Of a stretch of 64,000 nt of DNA, positions 10,946 through 21,591 are shown one piece after another (positions within the stretch are counted from its first letter, which is position 1; every line of letters starts with the position of its first letter). The translations under genes and the position numbers were made by a program. Origin of the DNA: Przewalskia tangutica (Eukaryota > Streptophyta > Magnoliopsida > Solanales > Solanaceae); contig CM056736.1 of the NCBI GenBank assembly GCA_029844215.1, forward strand, positions 54,373,562-54,437,561, read 5' to 3'. Under the pieces are notes generated by a model. That model saw only the letters and a program-made list of their open reading frames with translations. It had not been told where the DNA came from and made no database searches.

Positions 10946-11250
10946 GAGAAGATTTCTAATGGTGTGACCGAAGCCGATTTAGGCCGCCTACGTATCCCGC
11001 AGAGGGAATCAGGTCAAGACGTAGTTCATGATGCAAAAAATGATTGTACAATTTTCAAAAATGAGACCGAAGCTAATGTGACCGCCTACGTATCCCGTTG
11101 AAGAAATCAGGTCAAGACATAGTTCGTGATGCAAAAATGATTGTACAATTTTCAAAAAATGAGACTGAATCCAATGTGGCCGCCTACGTATCCCACTGAG
11201 GGAATCAGGTCAAGACGTAGTTCGTGATGCAAAAAATGAGAATTTTTTAT
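10946..11250. repeat. 98-bp tandem array, three units, each with a hairpin core
   Basis: CGCCTACGTATCCC occurs at 10985, 11083 and 11181 (98-base period). In units 1 and 3 an outer stem CTACGT...ACGTAG (10988-11024; 11184-11220) encloses an inner stem TCCC...GGGA (10995-11007; 11191-11203). Unit 2 is decayed (ACATAG, AGAA). Confidence 0.88.
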
Positions 11251-12503
11251 ATATGTATTTTTTGTTGTTTTTTTTCCTGAAAAGTGGAAAGGCAGCATCA
11301 CGTTCTGACTTCAGTTGATACCAACAATTAGTATTGTGCTTAGGAATTTCGTTATTTACTTTCAGTCTAACCGAGACTGACTTCTGGGCAATTCTTATAC
11401 CTCAGACACCTAAGTATCGACACACTTGCTTGCAGCCAAGGTTTCGAACTACACGTAATCTCACGTTTCAAATGCCCTCACTGAAGAAAGTCCCATTTCT
11501 CACATATATTCCAGTATTTTGAATTTTGGGACGTTTAGAGAAGTACGCTCACACTCAAAAAGATGTTCAATGCATGCAATTGTGATACCATAGGCTTGGC
11601 CATCATGTAAGTATCCACTAATGTGAGAACTCTTAGTATAAGATCATGTAGGGCTTGTCACGGGCTTGTAATGTAGGCTTGGGGGAAGGGATGAATATCA
11701 TTTGGGTAAAAAGTGACTAATCCCTCCTCGAGCGTTGAACTACGTCCGTGCTTGATATTTGTGTGTTTTAATGCTGACTTGCTTTCTTTTTGTCCCAGTT
11801 TTTCTGTACTGATTTTTTTTGAATCTTTCGTTTGGAGCCCCCTTTTTCCAAAGTTATTCTCTCATTTTTATTCATTTTTTTTATAATGTCGGGGCTTTTG
11901 ATTTCTTCTTTTTGTGAAGTCGTCATTTGTGTTTTTCTTTTTTTTCCCTTTTGAGACTTTGACAACTTTTGTCTTTAAAAACTTCAACTAGAATTTTGTT
12001 AGCCATTTGCACATTTCTAAAGCGCTCAAGAAGGTCGGGTCAAGAGAGGGATAATGCATATGCACTCAGAAAGAGTATAGACTTAATATGTGGTTGTCAA
12101 AAGAATAGGATTTAGGCTCAAAATGGGTGTACTACGAATAATGTTATTTGGTAAGCTCAAACGGGTCAAAGAAAGCCTACGATCATTTCCTACACCGAGT
12201 GTTACTCAGGATTTCGCCTCAACAAACATTCAGGCCAAGTTCTAGATTGAACTTATTCTAAAACTCACCACACAATGTACATGAAACGATGAGGTTGATT
12301 TCGTTCTTATCTTGAAAGCATGCAAGACAATGTCATTACAGGTGTGCGTGAGAGGTACCAAAAGAATCTATGGTTTACCACGAAGTCAACTCATACTGAT
12401 TATTACTCATTCTTTCCTATGCACCCTCCTAATTGTGTTGGTATCAACCAAGTCAAACAATGATACTTAAAAAATATTTTTGTATTTTTAGAATAAATGG
12501 TAC

Positions 12504-12565
12504 CGAACCCGAGTAGGGCTGCCTACGTATCTCATCTTCGATGAGAATCAGGTGTGCGTAGTTCG
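12504..12565. repeat. Diverged hairpin motif copy 4
   Basis: Same frame of invariant bases (GCCTACGTAT at 12521, GAATCAG at 12544, CGTAGTTCG at 12557). The inner stem here is CTCATC-TTC-GATGAG (12531-12545). Confidence 0.75.
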
Positions 12566-12784
12566 TTCAGATATGTTATAAAATGTATGATTTAAAAAGA
12601 ATTCATTCATGAAAGAAATGCAAAAGTAAAAGCTGTGCAAAACAAATGAATGGTTGTGATAGAATGAATGAAATGCATGAATGAATGTATGTGATAGAAT
12701 GATTGAAATGCAATAATGAATGTCCGTGATTGGATAAATGCAATGAATGGGTGAAGAAAATATGTCCCTTTTTTTATGTGGTGG

Positions 12785-12850
12785 TGTCGAACCCAAGATG
12801 AGTTGCCTACGTATCACACCGTATGGTGAGAATCAGACACGCGTAGTTCG
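12785..12850. repeat. Diverged hairpin motif copy 5
   Basis: GCCTACGTATCA at 12805, then the inner stem CACC-GTAT-GGTG (12817-12828), GAATCAG, and CGTAGTTCG at 12842. The outer CTACG/CGTAG pairing is kept. Confidence 0.75.
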
Positions 12851-14142
12851 GAATGATTATGTTGTAAAATGCATGATAAAGAATTATGTAATCGACACTA
12901 GACATATCAATTGAATTTGCAAATATGTATAAAGATACAAAATATAGGACCCAGAGCGATGCTTCGTTGAATCTGGTATAAGCTGACTACTTTCCGTCAA
13001 CATAACTCCAGCTCATTCTTGTGATGATTTTTTTTCTTCCTTTTTTATTTTCTTCCGGCCGACCTCGACTATTTGTGAGGACGGTCTTCCTGCAAAAAAT
13101 ATGACAAATGGGTGAGAGTATGCAAGCCACAAAAATAATAAAATGTAAGGGTGTGCCAATATAGTCAAAGACTCCCCTTCTTGGTTCGACCGGACTGGTG
13201 GTTGATGCTTCACGAAGTCCAAATCGTGTTGTTCACGAGTGATTTACGCAGTAGAAGTCCTGATTGCAACGTGACAACAAAAAGTGCAAAAATGCAAATG
13301 CTCGTGGCCGGAGTTATAAGCACATAGCATGATATGTAAAGGGTTAAAAGGGTAATTATTGCATTAAATAATATGTGCAGAATTGATAGCGACAACAATA
13401 GTAAACAAAAGTATGCAAATCAAGCGCGCGCCTAATATGCATGAGACCTCTCTTATGCCAGAGGTCGGCCTAAACACCAGATATGCGAGATTGAGATAGA
13501 TTGACCAAAGTTGTTAAACATTAATGCTTTTGTTGGAAATGACGACCAAATGACGGTGCACTTTTTCCAATTTTGGCGTGTCATGATCAGGCTTGGATCC
13601 GTCTATCGTCATCACGCTACACATAGTATGCTAATGGGTCGTTGGGTTGTGAAACCTGTCGACAAGTTTGGTGGATTTCTAATTGTGGCGTTAATACCAA
13701 GGATTAACCCATCTAAAGTTTATGCATGCATGACTTAATATAAAAGGGTGGTATAACTCTATCTTAATCTTTCTAAGATTTGACTTACTAGACGCAAGGT
13801 TCCCGAGCGGACAACTCGAGTGAGAAGGCTACGTGGCTGATCAGATGAACCGATCTAACTCCATGCAGACGCCAACTCTCCTAAATTTTGGGTGTCTTGA
13901 AAGAAATTTGCGGGTGCGCGAAGCACACCAGCGCGTGTAATGTGTGACAATGTGAATTTTCCAGAGTGGAAGAAATATGAGCGGAATGCCAGTTTAAGGA
14001 AAGCAGTAAAAGCAAATAGCAATTAAAACAGTTAATCATACAAAATTTAAAGCAAGAAATTTTAAGACATTCAAAACAAATAAAAGCAAATAAAGCCAAG
14101 CAATAATAAACCTAGGTTTGCTATGGTCAAGAACCTGATTAT

Positions 14143-14160
14143 CCCCAGCGGAGTCTCCAT
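14143..14160 (-). promoter_or_regulatory. Ogre primer binding site (tRNA-Arg type)
   Basis: Minus strand reads TGGAGACTCCGCTGGGGA two or three bases after the LTR end. This resembles the Ogre primer site TGGCGACTC(T/C)GCTGGGGA that I know for this clade, with C replaced by G at the fourth base. Confidence 0.65.
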
Positions 14161-14162
14161 GT

Positions 14163-16035
14163 TGTCGCGCCCATTTTTGACCTCGGGGTCTGAACGGTAT
14201 CCGCAACGTTGCTCTTTGGCGCGGTTCCCTGGATGGAGCAATAATGCTGATTTTGAGGAGTCGCCACCTAATTAGTTAAGTGAATTAGGACACTTGATTT
14301 ACTGCAATAAAAATACTGCAATTAATCTCCATTTAATGGTCTGCAAAATTAATGAGATTCTGGACCAGGGTTCTTTATTATCCTAAAGGGAAGGGGTTAG
14401 ACATCCTTTAAGATCCGCTAACTTGCGGTTATCCATTCAAACCTAGGTTAATTATTTATTGCCTTTTTATTCTACCTATTCTAAGCAGTTTTCATAATTT
14501 ACAATTACAATGGAATGCAATACAGAATAGTAAAGCTAAAATCGAATAAAACTCTGGGACATCTTTTAGCCCTTTTAGGCCTTCTGCACAAGATGATCTC
14601 TGGGTACCTGCATAAACACTTAGTAAAAGTATTAGTAATAGAATAAATAATTTTAAAGCAATGACAAGAATTAATAAGTAAAGCCAAAAAATAAATCCGT
14701 CTTTTGTACAGATGAGGCCTTGGAAATCAGACGGAGATTCCTTCATCGGCCAATATTGTTAGAAACAATAAAATAAATAAAACCTTCAGATCCGCGCCAA
14801 AACAGTGATAGTTTTAAACACGGAGGGCTCAGATATATAAAAAAAATAAAGTGGGACATCCTAAACAAGTCCGGCTACGAAAATTCGCCCCGCCAGCACA
14901 TGTTGGTTATCTTGTGTAAGTAGAATAAATCATCAACGCCCAGAAAGCTTCATTTTATTTTATTTTCCGTCTTTGCAACTGTAGAGGCCTCAAAAATCGA
15001 CGGATAACTTTTTCATTGGCCAGTGCAGTATCTGTTCAAAACCAGCAACTCTTTTTTTTTTTCAAATACAACAAACTGTCCTTTAAGTAGTGCAATGACG
15101 CCTCACAATTGAAAACAACCACAGTCAAGTGTAGCATCTGTTCAATTCGGTTTAGGCAAAAGAGTAAAGGGAAATTAGTCCGAATTTTTTATGAAGCAGC
15201 GGTGTGGATAGCCAAAACAGACCAAACAGAGGCAAACGCGGAGTAATTGTCCCGGTAGAAAAATATCATAAATTAGCAAATATTAGGGACAATCCGAAAT
15301 CAGCATCGGTATTCAGCCATTAAAATAATACACAGTTAGAACCCAAAGATCAGAGATATATTTAGCATCACAAACGGGACAGTGGCTAAAACAAAGCCCA
15401 AAACTGTGAAACAGTAGCATCAATAACCAACTGTTGCCGAAAAACACCAGTAAATGAAAAAGAGTAGAAACAGTTATAACCACACAACGAATATCGCCAA
15501 AAAATTCCAGAACGTCGTCGGAGTTCAAACTCCGGCGGGATACAAAACCGAAAAATTCAGTCCAAATTACCAACATCGGCCAAAGAAAATGAATCCAACA
15601 ACATATAACCGCACAAAAATAGAGAATGAAAAAAGGTATCGACGGAGTTCAAAAACTCAAAACAGAAACAGTAGCAAGTAAAGGAGGACGGCGGTGTCAC
15701 TTCCACGGCTATCTCCGGAGCAATGCCACCAGATGAGCGTCGGGACATCGCTGAGTTTCGACGGTGTTGAGCAGTAGAGGAGGGATTTCGTCGATGGGCA
15801 GTGGTCGATGAGAACGTGGTGGTTCGCTGGTGTGTGCGTGTGAGCAGTGAGGGAGATGGGTCGGCGATGGCAGTGGAGACGGGAGCAGTGGCGAGACGGG
15901 AAAGGGGTTTGCCGGATATGGAACTCCGGCGAAGGGTGACGATGTAGGTATTCGCTGGGGAAGGAAGGGGTGTCTTGGTGAGGTGTGTCTTTGGTCTTTG
16001 GATGGGGAAAATGGTGAGGTGCGGCTGAGTGTTTT
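14163..16035 (-). repeat. Ogre-like LTR, 3'-proximal part
   Basis: Minus-strand end GGGCGCGACA at 14163. On the plus strand the characteristic GGAGTCGCCACCTAATTAGTTAAGTGAATTAGG sits near 14257-14290. The part near 15700-16030 is GC-richer and leader-like. It stops at the insertion of LTR A; GTTTT at 16031-16035 is the target duplication. The remainder is at 57067-57679. Confidence 0.8.
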
Positions 16036-18344
16036 TGTTACACCCCATAATTCCAGGACGCATATATATAAGAATGTACGTAAGGAATCAGTATGTTAAA
16101 AATTTGAGCGAATGAAAGAATTGTTCTCCGAGGGAAAAATCTTCCGAACCTCGGAAAAGTGAAATGCTTGTTAATGAGAATTAGGTTCTCGAATTTTGTT
16201 ATTTAAGACTTTTAAGAGTTTATCGGAATCATGGAATTTTAATTTTTGAGAATTGGATACGTGGGGTCACCCGAGAGATTTTACGTTTTTGTGGGGCCCA
16301 CGAGGTTTCCGATATTTTGACCAATTATGAAAGTTTCGGGAAACAAAATATTATGGACCAACGGGAGAGCGACACGTGTCACCCTCCACATGGAATGATG
16401 GACGAAATTCATGGCTAGTGTAATCAATCTTGGCTTGATAAATTTGACTAAGTCTTGAAGTCAAATTAGCTTGACATTGTTGACCTCATCTTAGCCACAC
16501 ATTTGTGATGATCCTAGCCCTTAAAGTGTATTATATATTACTACTACTACTACTAGTAGCAAGACATTTCCACACTTAGAAAAATTAATTCCAAGTCTTG
16601 AAGACTTGTGAGCTCTCGGCAATAGGGTATTCCCACACAAAAAAATTTGCAATTTTGGATCAAAATTCACAATACTTCTACCCAAGGTTCCTAAGGGTAC
16701 TACAAGGATATCTCAATAGAAAGATTTCGGGAAAGCTATGTTTTCACGTTAGTCGCAAGGCGAAAACCTAAGGAGTTCTTAAACTTTGAAGTTGGAACTT
16801 GAAGAGGAGTTCTTCATAAGCTTCTAAGGGTAGCTTGGAGTGGATTGGAACGTCGAAAAGAGGAATGCTAAGGATCGACTTGTAATCTTGGAGTATATTT
16901 GGGCTAAATGAGGTAATAATTTCCGTCTTACTATTGTAATTGAAGATTCCATGTTATGATAAGTTAGAAATGAGCATGTGATATATGTTATGAAGATTGA
17001 TAAGTGTTATGGATATTGGAAGCCTAAAATCCGAAATGACATTGATTAGCCATTTGAAATTGAAATACAATTTGGTCGCTAACTAGAATCGTCGCATGTT
17101 ATCTACTTGAAGATTATAGTTGTTATAATCGATTGCGGCTTTATAACATGTTATACTAAACAACTTGGATTGAAAAAGGAATTGGAAAAGACTATGTATT
17201 GTTGTCCCTCAAATTGCCAAATGTAACATTGTATGTTGGACTAGTTTGATATCAATTGTGGGGCAGAATTTTACACGTCCTGTTAAGGCGTGTAATCCCC
17301 TTTGTATTGTTGAATTGTTGGGCCTTAAATGTGGCGTTTGGTTATTGATTTTCGGACCTTGAAAAAGGTGGAAAAGTATGTAGAAACAAAGGAAGTGTTG
17401 TCCGATTTTCCGTAGAATTTAGTGACTTTGCACTTAGAATATTCTATGTTTGAAGTAAGAAGTTAATAGACGTATTATGGTCATTATAGGTTGACATACT
17501 ACGTGCGGCATATTGGACTTAGCAAGTGGATTGAACCGAAGAGGTATGTGGAACTTTCTTATCTCTTGAGCATGAATAGTTGTAAACATATGGTACGGTA
17601 GACGTACGAGATTTTGACAATCTAGTACATTTGATATCCTTGGCTTATTTTAAGAATGTCCAAGTTGGTTGAGTTAGGTAATTAACTCACTTGTTTAAAA
17701 ATATTAAGGATATCTTAGTGTCTAAAAGTTAAGAAACTTGATTACTAAAGTTAAGGGACTTGAAGTAATTTAAAAGTATATGATACTTGTTTCGTTTTAA
17801 AAGTATAAGTCCCTTGGATATATGGAAGAATGTAATTTCCTAAAGTATAAAGTTAATATAACGACTTTATGGGAAGTTGGTTATAAGAGCTTTATGGAAA
17901 GTTAAAAAGAGTGGTTTACTCTAAGTAATGTAAGTATGATAAATGACTTGAAATAATGCAAGGCAAATTGATCTTAAGGCATCAATTGCTTAAGGTTTTA
18001 AAAGAATGAAGTCACTTGATTTAGAAGCCTAAATGTATTTCTAAAAAGGTATTGTGACTTGTCTTGAAAAGTAGATATGACTTGATACTACGGTTATTAG
18101 TATCTTGGAAGTTTTATATGAAAAAGAGTCATTTTTTAAAAGAGTAAAAGTACGTAGCACTTTGGGTTAAATTCCCGGATTTTTTATAATGACATGATAG
18201 TGCCTTAAGTAAACTAAAATGAGAGTGTATATGTATAAGACTAATAAGAAGTTAGGGGGATTTCTTAACTTGCTTATGTTATGTACGATAAGCCGGTAGT
18301 GCTTATGTTATGTATGATAAGCCGGTAGTGCTTATGTTATGTAT
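16036..18344 (+). repeat. Solo LTR A, segment 1 (LTR start)
   Basis: Starts TGTTACACCCC right after GTTTT (16031-16035). Possible TATA (16532-16539) with a (TAC)n microsatellite next to it (16539-16558). Leader hairpin 17260-17299, a candidate splice donor near 16911 (ATGAG|GTAATA), and three 29-bp repeats at the end (18272-18344). Related to the T1 LTR (shared GGGGCAGAATTTTACAC...GTGTAATCCCC and flanking phrases) but a different family. It stops where element B inserted. Confidence 0.85.
18272..18344 (+). repeat. 29-bp repeats in LTR A at B insertion site
   Basis: GCTTATGTTATGTA(C/T)GATAAGCCGGTAGT occurs at 18272 and 18301 and begins again at 18330. B is inserted within the third copy, which resumes as GATAGCCGG after 37278. 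Confidence 0.85.
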
Positions 18345-20911
18345 TGTAACGACCCGTTCCGGGGCCCGTTACTGGTGCCTTACCCTGGGCACCCTAGTGA
18401 TACAAACATCAGAGAAAATCAGCGGAACACAAAACAAGAGTCATTTAACAAGAGATAAATGAATAAACAGGCCAACCAAAGCGATTGCCTTGGTATATAC
18501 ATAAAACACGAGCAGTTTAATCCTTTTACAACCCCGCCACAGCGATTACTACAGACCTCTAAGAGATACAATGACTATGACGGACGGGGCCGCCATACCC
18601 ACGAATGTACAAGAACCTACAACTCGAGAACACTGCTAAAAGATAAGCCTCGAGAAACGGAGCTTCAAATGCTGTTGGCGTGATCCTATGAGCGAGGAAC
18701 CACGACCGATGTACCTCTACCTGCGGCATGAACGCAGCCCCCCGAAGGAGGTCAGTACAACAAGTACCAAGTATGTGAAACTGTACAATACTGTAAATGA
18801 AATCATACTAGTCTATATAAAGCAGGAGACATGTATGATAACCAAACTACAGTTCACAACATAAAACAGTCATCACTCCAATATAACTATGGGTCTCACG
18901 CCCACAACATCAATCAGGTTCGCATTATGGCCGCATGCCCCCGGAATACTGCATCGGTGTAGACATGTCCATGATGCAACAATAATACCAATGTCCCATG
19001 GCCACATGCCCCCGGAATTCTGCATCGGTGTAGACATGTCCATGTGACCTCAACAACAAGACAGCAATCCAAATGGAAGCATACCCGTGCGCTACGCATC
19101 GTGTCAGTATGTCCAAAGGGAAAAATAAGACAACATTCCAAATGGACGCATACCCGTGCGCTACGCATCGTGTCAGTATGTCCAAAGGGAAATCACAAGG
19201 CGATAATCAAAATGGAATCATACCCGTGCGCTACGCATCGTGTCAGTATATCCAAAGCGATTAACCACAAGACCTTAACCAAAATGGAAGCATACCCGTG
19301 CGCTACGCATCGTGTCAGTATGTCCAAAGCGATTAACAACAATAATACTATCAGCGAGCGTGCGTGGAATTTCTCGTCACGCTGCACGTCCAAGTAAGTT
19401 CTCAACCAGTCAACCGACCCTCTATCGAGAGACGCGGTAACACAGAAACACAACGATTGTACAATAAAGGCTATCATCACAAGCATAGGCAAGTTTCACA
19501 ACAACAAGCATAGGCAAGTTTCACAACAACAAGCATAGGCAAGTTTCACACAACTCAAAGTACTTTCATTTTATGCCAAAGTCCGGGTTTTTAACCCCAA
19601 AGTACTACATATGTTAAGTTCTTTTAAAAGAGATCCATTACTTTTATAAAAGTCACCCGATACCCGTAGCATTAGAATGACCAACCCACCTTCCTTTTCA
19701 AAATCAAGTAACAACATTCTTTCCTAAGTTCGGTTGCCTTGTTTCATTACTCAAGCTTCTCATTTTCAAATGGTTTCATAGTTCCCAAACTTAATCACTT
19801 GATTCCTTTTTAGAACAATTGAGTAACATATGTCATATACGTGAGTAGTTTATTCTTGTTTATAACGATCTTATTACGTGACCATGATCTAGAAAATGTA
19901 ATATCATTTTGTCTCATCTTAGCTTACATGCGGATGGAGGTTTCTCTTGGTTTTAATACAACACATCATTATTCAATACATTTTCCTTTATTAACGCTGC
20001 GGTGGTGCTGTCGATACACATTCGATTCGAAATCGTAAAACATTATCCCTTTAAAACCAAGTACTCATTACTCACGAATGAGGTTTCACACAAACATCCA
20101 CATTAAAACAAATAAGTTAAGTCTCTTATCTTATAAGATCAAGTCTCTTAACTTCTAACATCAGTAAACCATTTTCACTTACATAAGGTCGTTATAACTA
20201 ACTTCCCATAAAGCTATTATAACACCCTATGTTTTAAACCAACCAAATCACTTAGCACATGTACGTCTGCCGTACTACATAGTTCACAACAATCATGCTA
20301 GAAAAGATAGGAAGAGGTTCACATACCTCGCGACGATTTATCGACAATAAGCAAAATGCTCCAAGTACTACAACCTTGCTAGCCCTTTCCACTCCTTGAG
20401 TAGAATACGCTACTCTTAGTACTTTCACCTATAAAGGTCAAAACGTCTATTAACCCCAAAACACAAGTTTCTATCTTTCTATAGAAAATTCATCTCCACA
20501 TGCAGCGTAAATCTCCTCCTCTATCGAGGCCGGCTACCAAGCCAACCGAGGGGTTTACACGTCTACCGGGCGTGTACAATTCTACACAAGTCTCTGTCTG
20601 ATCTATGTAAATCTGATTCGATTGATTCTTTATTCTTGAGCTTAAGTCAAAAGACATTGCCGAATACTAAGTAGTTCCATATATAGTATACTTCAACTAT
20701 ATATTCAACCAAACATGTAATTTCCAATTACAATAGAGGGACAAGATAATTACCTCGATAAGCCCAAAATTATCCAAGTTATAATGTCGATTCTGAGCAA
20801 GGTTTAGCTCCACTCCGTGCGCTCCAAACCACTCCAAACAACCCTTAGAAGTTCTAACCAACTTCTACTCACATACTTCAACCAACTATGAAGATTTACT
20901 TAGGGTTTCGG
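18345..20911 (-). repeat. B 3' LTR, part 1 (split by C)
   Basis: Opens on the plus strand with TGTAACGACCCG, the reversed LTR end. It contains a tandem array of about 70 bp (19072-19340), the leader hairpin (20556-20576) and a reversed donor-like GATAATTACCTCGATAAGCCC at about 20745-20765. Splits at TTCGG (20907-20911). Confidence 0.88.
19072..19340 (-). repeat. About 70-bp tandem array in B 3' LTR, four units
   Basis: CATACCCGTGCGCTACGCATC begins at 19080, 19149, 19219 and 19291 (spacing 69-72). Small open frames on both strands here are repeat by-products. The 5' LTR has the degraded equivalent at 34455-34715. Confidence 0.88.
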
Positions 20912-21232
20912 TGTTATACCCCGTAGTTCCAGGGTATGTATGCGAGGACGTACGTACGAGAATACGACAGAAAGATTGGAAAGGAAGAAAGAGGCGATTT
21001 TTCCACGGAAAAGTTTCCGGTTTTTGTGAAGGAAAAAGGTTCGTTAATGGGAATTGGATTCCCAGATTTGGTATTCGGACTTCCTGGAATATTAGAGAAT
21101 TATGGAATTTTATTTTCGGAAATGGTCACGTGGGGCCCACGGGAGAAATTCTGATTTTGTGGGGCCACTTTGTTTTCGAGATTTTGGCCATTGTGGATAT
21201 TTTGGAAGATGTTTTATTTTGGGCCAATAGGA

Positions 21233-21250
21233 GGGTGACACGTGTCACCC
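21233..21250. promoter_or_regulatory. 18-bp perfect palindrome with G-box core
   Basis: GGGTGACACGTGTCACCC is its own reverse complement and has CACGTG at its centre, the core bound by plant bZIP/bHLH factors. It is about 335 bases before the TATA box. The same palindrome is at 27118-27135 (C 3' LTR) and 31220-31237 (B), with small changes at 36941-36957 (B), 40626-40643 and 46238-46255 (D). Confidence 0.65.
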
Positions 21251-21583
21251 CGCCTAGGCTTGGCCGAATGGCATTTGTGCCTGACACGGTTAAGTCGTTT
21301 TAAATGAAGCGTTTACATAACTTGCGAGGAAAATTAGGCTATGTCTTTTCTTATTTTTGCGGATTTTTCCGAGAGGCGGAACATTTTGGACCAACGAGAG
21401 GCGACACTTGGCACCCTCATTGGTGGGCAAGGTGGGCGACTTGGACGATTTGGGAAGGCAAGTGGGAGATATTTTTGGTAGATATTTTGTGTGCAAGTTG
21501 GCTAGGTACACATGGGTGAATCTTGGCCTACACTTGCCTAACACTTGGTGTAATCTTGGCCATTGGTTGGCTTTCACTTGACC

Positions 21584-21591
21584 TATAAATA
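21584..21591 (+). promoter_or_regulatory. C 5' LTR TATA box
   Basis: TATAAATA preceded by CCATTGGTTGG about 25 bases upstream. The same pair is at 47372 (E), 54662 (E) and 63102 (G), and reversed at 30867 and 36587 (B) and 40444 and 46056 (D). In the C 3' LTR it reads TATCAATA. Confidence 0.7.

Larger units (their letters stand above)
9950..14162 (-). mobile_element. Ogre/TatV-like element, leader (5' untranslated) region, interrupted by T1
   Basis: Read on the minus strand, this stretch follows an LTR ending GGGCGCGACA at 14163 and begins with a tRNA-Arg-type primer site. I find no convincing coding region in it on either strand. It is made of several repeat arrays (9957-10230, 10556-10880, 10946-11250) and copies of the GCCTACGTAT...GAATCAG...CGTAGTTCG motif, which I know from Solanaceae Ogre-type elements. 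A degenerate ATGA-rich stretch (about 12590-12740) is also present. Elsewhere (11260-12490, 12850-14140) I see only AT-rich non-coding sequence. The rest of the element should lie left of the T1 insertion, outside the window. Confidence 0.7.

Noticed and set aside
9950..14162. A host gene or Ogre ORF1 in the long gap
   Set aside because: No frame over about 90 codons, no domain motif, repeat-rich. Best read as leader.
15557..16063. 168-codon minus-strand frame, Ser/Thr/Pro-rich
   Set aside because: It crosses the junction between LTR A and the Ogre LTR (16036), so it cannot be an original gene. Low-complexity composition, no recognisable domain.
19044..19397. 117-codon repetitive frame
   Set aside because: Encoded by the roughly 70-bp array of the B LTR. 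The homologous array at 34455 has different frame lengths.
20911..21303. 130-codon frame at the C LTR start, partly repeated at 26794
   Set aside because: It begins at the LTR boundary and runs through promoter sequence; repetition is explained by the LTR pair. The second copy is shorter.
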